Shown: positions 32,662 to 33,262 of the stretch, piece by piece
Layout: each line of letters opens with the position of its first letter
Numbering within the stretch: position 1 is the stretch's first letter
NCBI GenBank assembly: GCA_030626465.1
Contig: DAOUOU010000003.1
Span: 1-33,262, forward strand
Length of the DNA stretch: 33,262 nt
Origin: Bacteroidales bacterium
GTDB lineage: Bacteria; Bacteroidota; Bacteroidia; Bacteroidales; UBA10428
Reading direction: 5' to 3'
Notes under the pieces: generated by a model
Database searches by the model: none
What the model was told of the DNA's origin: nothing
What the model saw: only the letters and a program-made list of their open reading frames with translations
Translations under genes and position numbers: made by a program

Positions 32662-33222
32662 ATGGTGCAAATGAAGGGTGAATATACCGATTCGGAACTC
32701 ATAAGACTTTTTCATGAGCCGGGGAAAAGTAACTATGCCTTTAACCTTATTGTGCTCAGGTACCAGGAACGATTGTACTGGCACATTCGAAAATTACTTA
32801 TTGACCACGAAGATACGGATGATGTATTGCAGGATACCTTCATTAAGGCCTGGAACGGATTGGATGGTTTCAGGGAGGATGCATCACTATATACCTGGTT
32901 GTACCGTATAGCTACAAATGAAGCTCTTAGTTTTTTAAGAAAGAGAAAGAAACGGTTTATATTGCCTTTGTTCGATAGTGAACATAAACTTGAAGAGAAA
33001 CTCGAAAGCGATGTATATTTCGATGGTGATACCATTCAAAAAAAATTGCAAAAAGCAATTCTCACCTTGCCGGAGAAGCAGAGGATTGTCTTTAATATGA
33101 GGTATTTTGATGAAATGAAATACGATGAAATATCGAAAATCCTTAATACAACTATAGGTTCTCTAAAAGCATCGTACCATCATGCAGTTAAAAAAATAGA
33201 AAATTTTCTATTGAGCGAATAA
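32662..33222 (+). CDS. ECF-type RNA polymerase sigma factor
   Basis: The 186-residue product has the two domains of extracytoplasmic-function sigma factors. Sigma region 2 (DTDDVLQDTFIKAWNGLDGFREDASLYTWLYRIATNEALSFLRKRK, about 45-100) binds the -10 element, and sigma region 4 (LPEKQRIVFNMRYFDEMKYDEISKILNTTIGSLKASYHHAVKKI, about 140-180) is the helix-turn-helix that binds -35. It is likely controlled by an anti-sigma factor, usually the next gene. Two candidate starts, 32662 and 32671, are nine bases apart; the first has AGGA five bases upstream. A possible next gene begins at 33255. Confidence 0.93.
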   Translation: MVQMKGEYTDSELIRLFHEPGKSNYAFNLIVLRYQERLYWHIRKLLIDHEDTDDVLQDTFIKAWNGLDGFREDASLYTWLYRIATNEALSFLRKRKKRFILPLFDSEHKLEEKLESDVYFDGDTIQKKLQKAILTLPEKQRIVFNMRYFDEMKYDEISKILNTTIGSLKASYHHAVKKIENFLLSE

Positions 33223-33254
33223 ACCTTTTATAATTTTATTAGTCAAAGTAGAGA

Positions 33255-33262
33255 ATGAAAAA
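33255..33262 (+). CDS. Possible start of the next gene (cut by window edge)
   Basis: ATG at 33255 after GAGA, continuing in Lys codons to the end of the window. It lies 32 bases after the sigma factor stop, the usual place for a cognate anti-sigma factor. Only eight bases are visible. Confidence 0.3.

Overview
The window is AT-rich chromosomal DNA from a member of the Bacteroidota, probably Bacteroidales or a related anaerobic lineage. The placement rests on TAnnTTTG -7 promoter elements, a Reg_prop/Y_Y_Y sensor, PorE-like TPR/PD40/OmpA proteins, a lipoprotein Wza with a tyrosine-tailed Wzc, and a stand-alone HSDR_N protein beside holA. The species cannot be read from the sequence. No mobile element, CRISPR array, rRNA or tRNA was seen.

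Layout. 1-561 is the 3' end of enolase. 562-775 holds a possible folded RNA, a palindrome and a promoter. 776-5771 carries two convergent signalling genes: a periplasmic-propeller sensor with a SpoIIE-type phosphatase output, and a membrane hybrid histidine kinase whose ATP-binding domain looks degenerate. 5956-8406 carries two unrecognised secreted proteins and a TPR protein. 8464-11757 pairs a GT2 glycosyltransferase, fused to a cut-down sugar-phosphate transferase, with a 2-oxoacid dehydrogenase E2 gene that contains a perfect 15-bp inverted repeat.

11877-20562 is the most distinctive part: four tandem paralogues sharing a signal peptide, TPR region and PD40 propeller. Two end in a peptidoglycan-binding OmpA domain, one ends in a long helical-repeat region plus a C-terminal membrane anchor, and one ends after the propeller. 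They resemble PorE of the type IX secretion system, but no PorP/SprF partner is present. A small decayed-looking ORF, a GNAT acetyltransferase, a secreted double-SPOR-like protein, a Wza-like lipoprotein and a Wzc-like tyrosine kinase follow on the same strand up to 26223. The plausible reading is an envelope-spanning assembly next to an exopolysaccharide export machine; a functional link between the two is inference only.

26229-33262 is mostly housekeeping: HSDR_N-like protein, holA, rhomboid protease, an intergenic 9/18-bp tandem repeat, a class IV aminotransferase, YqgE/AlgH, NhaC antiporter, a histidine phosphatase and an ECF sigma factor, with a possible next gene starting at the right edge.
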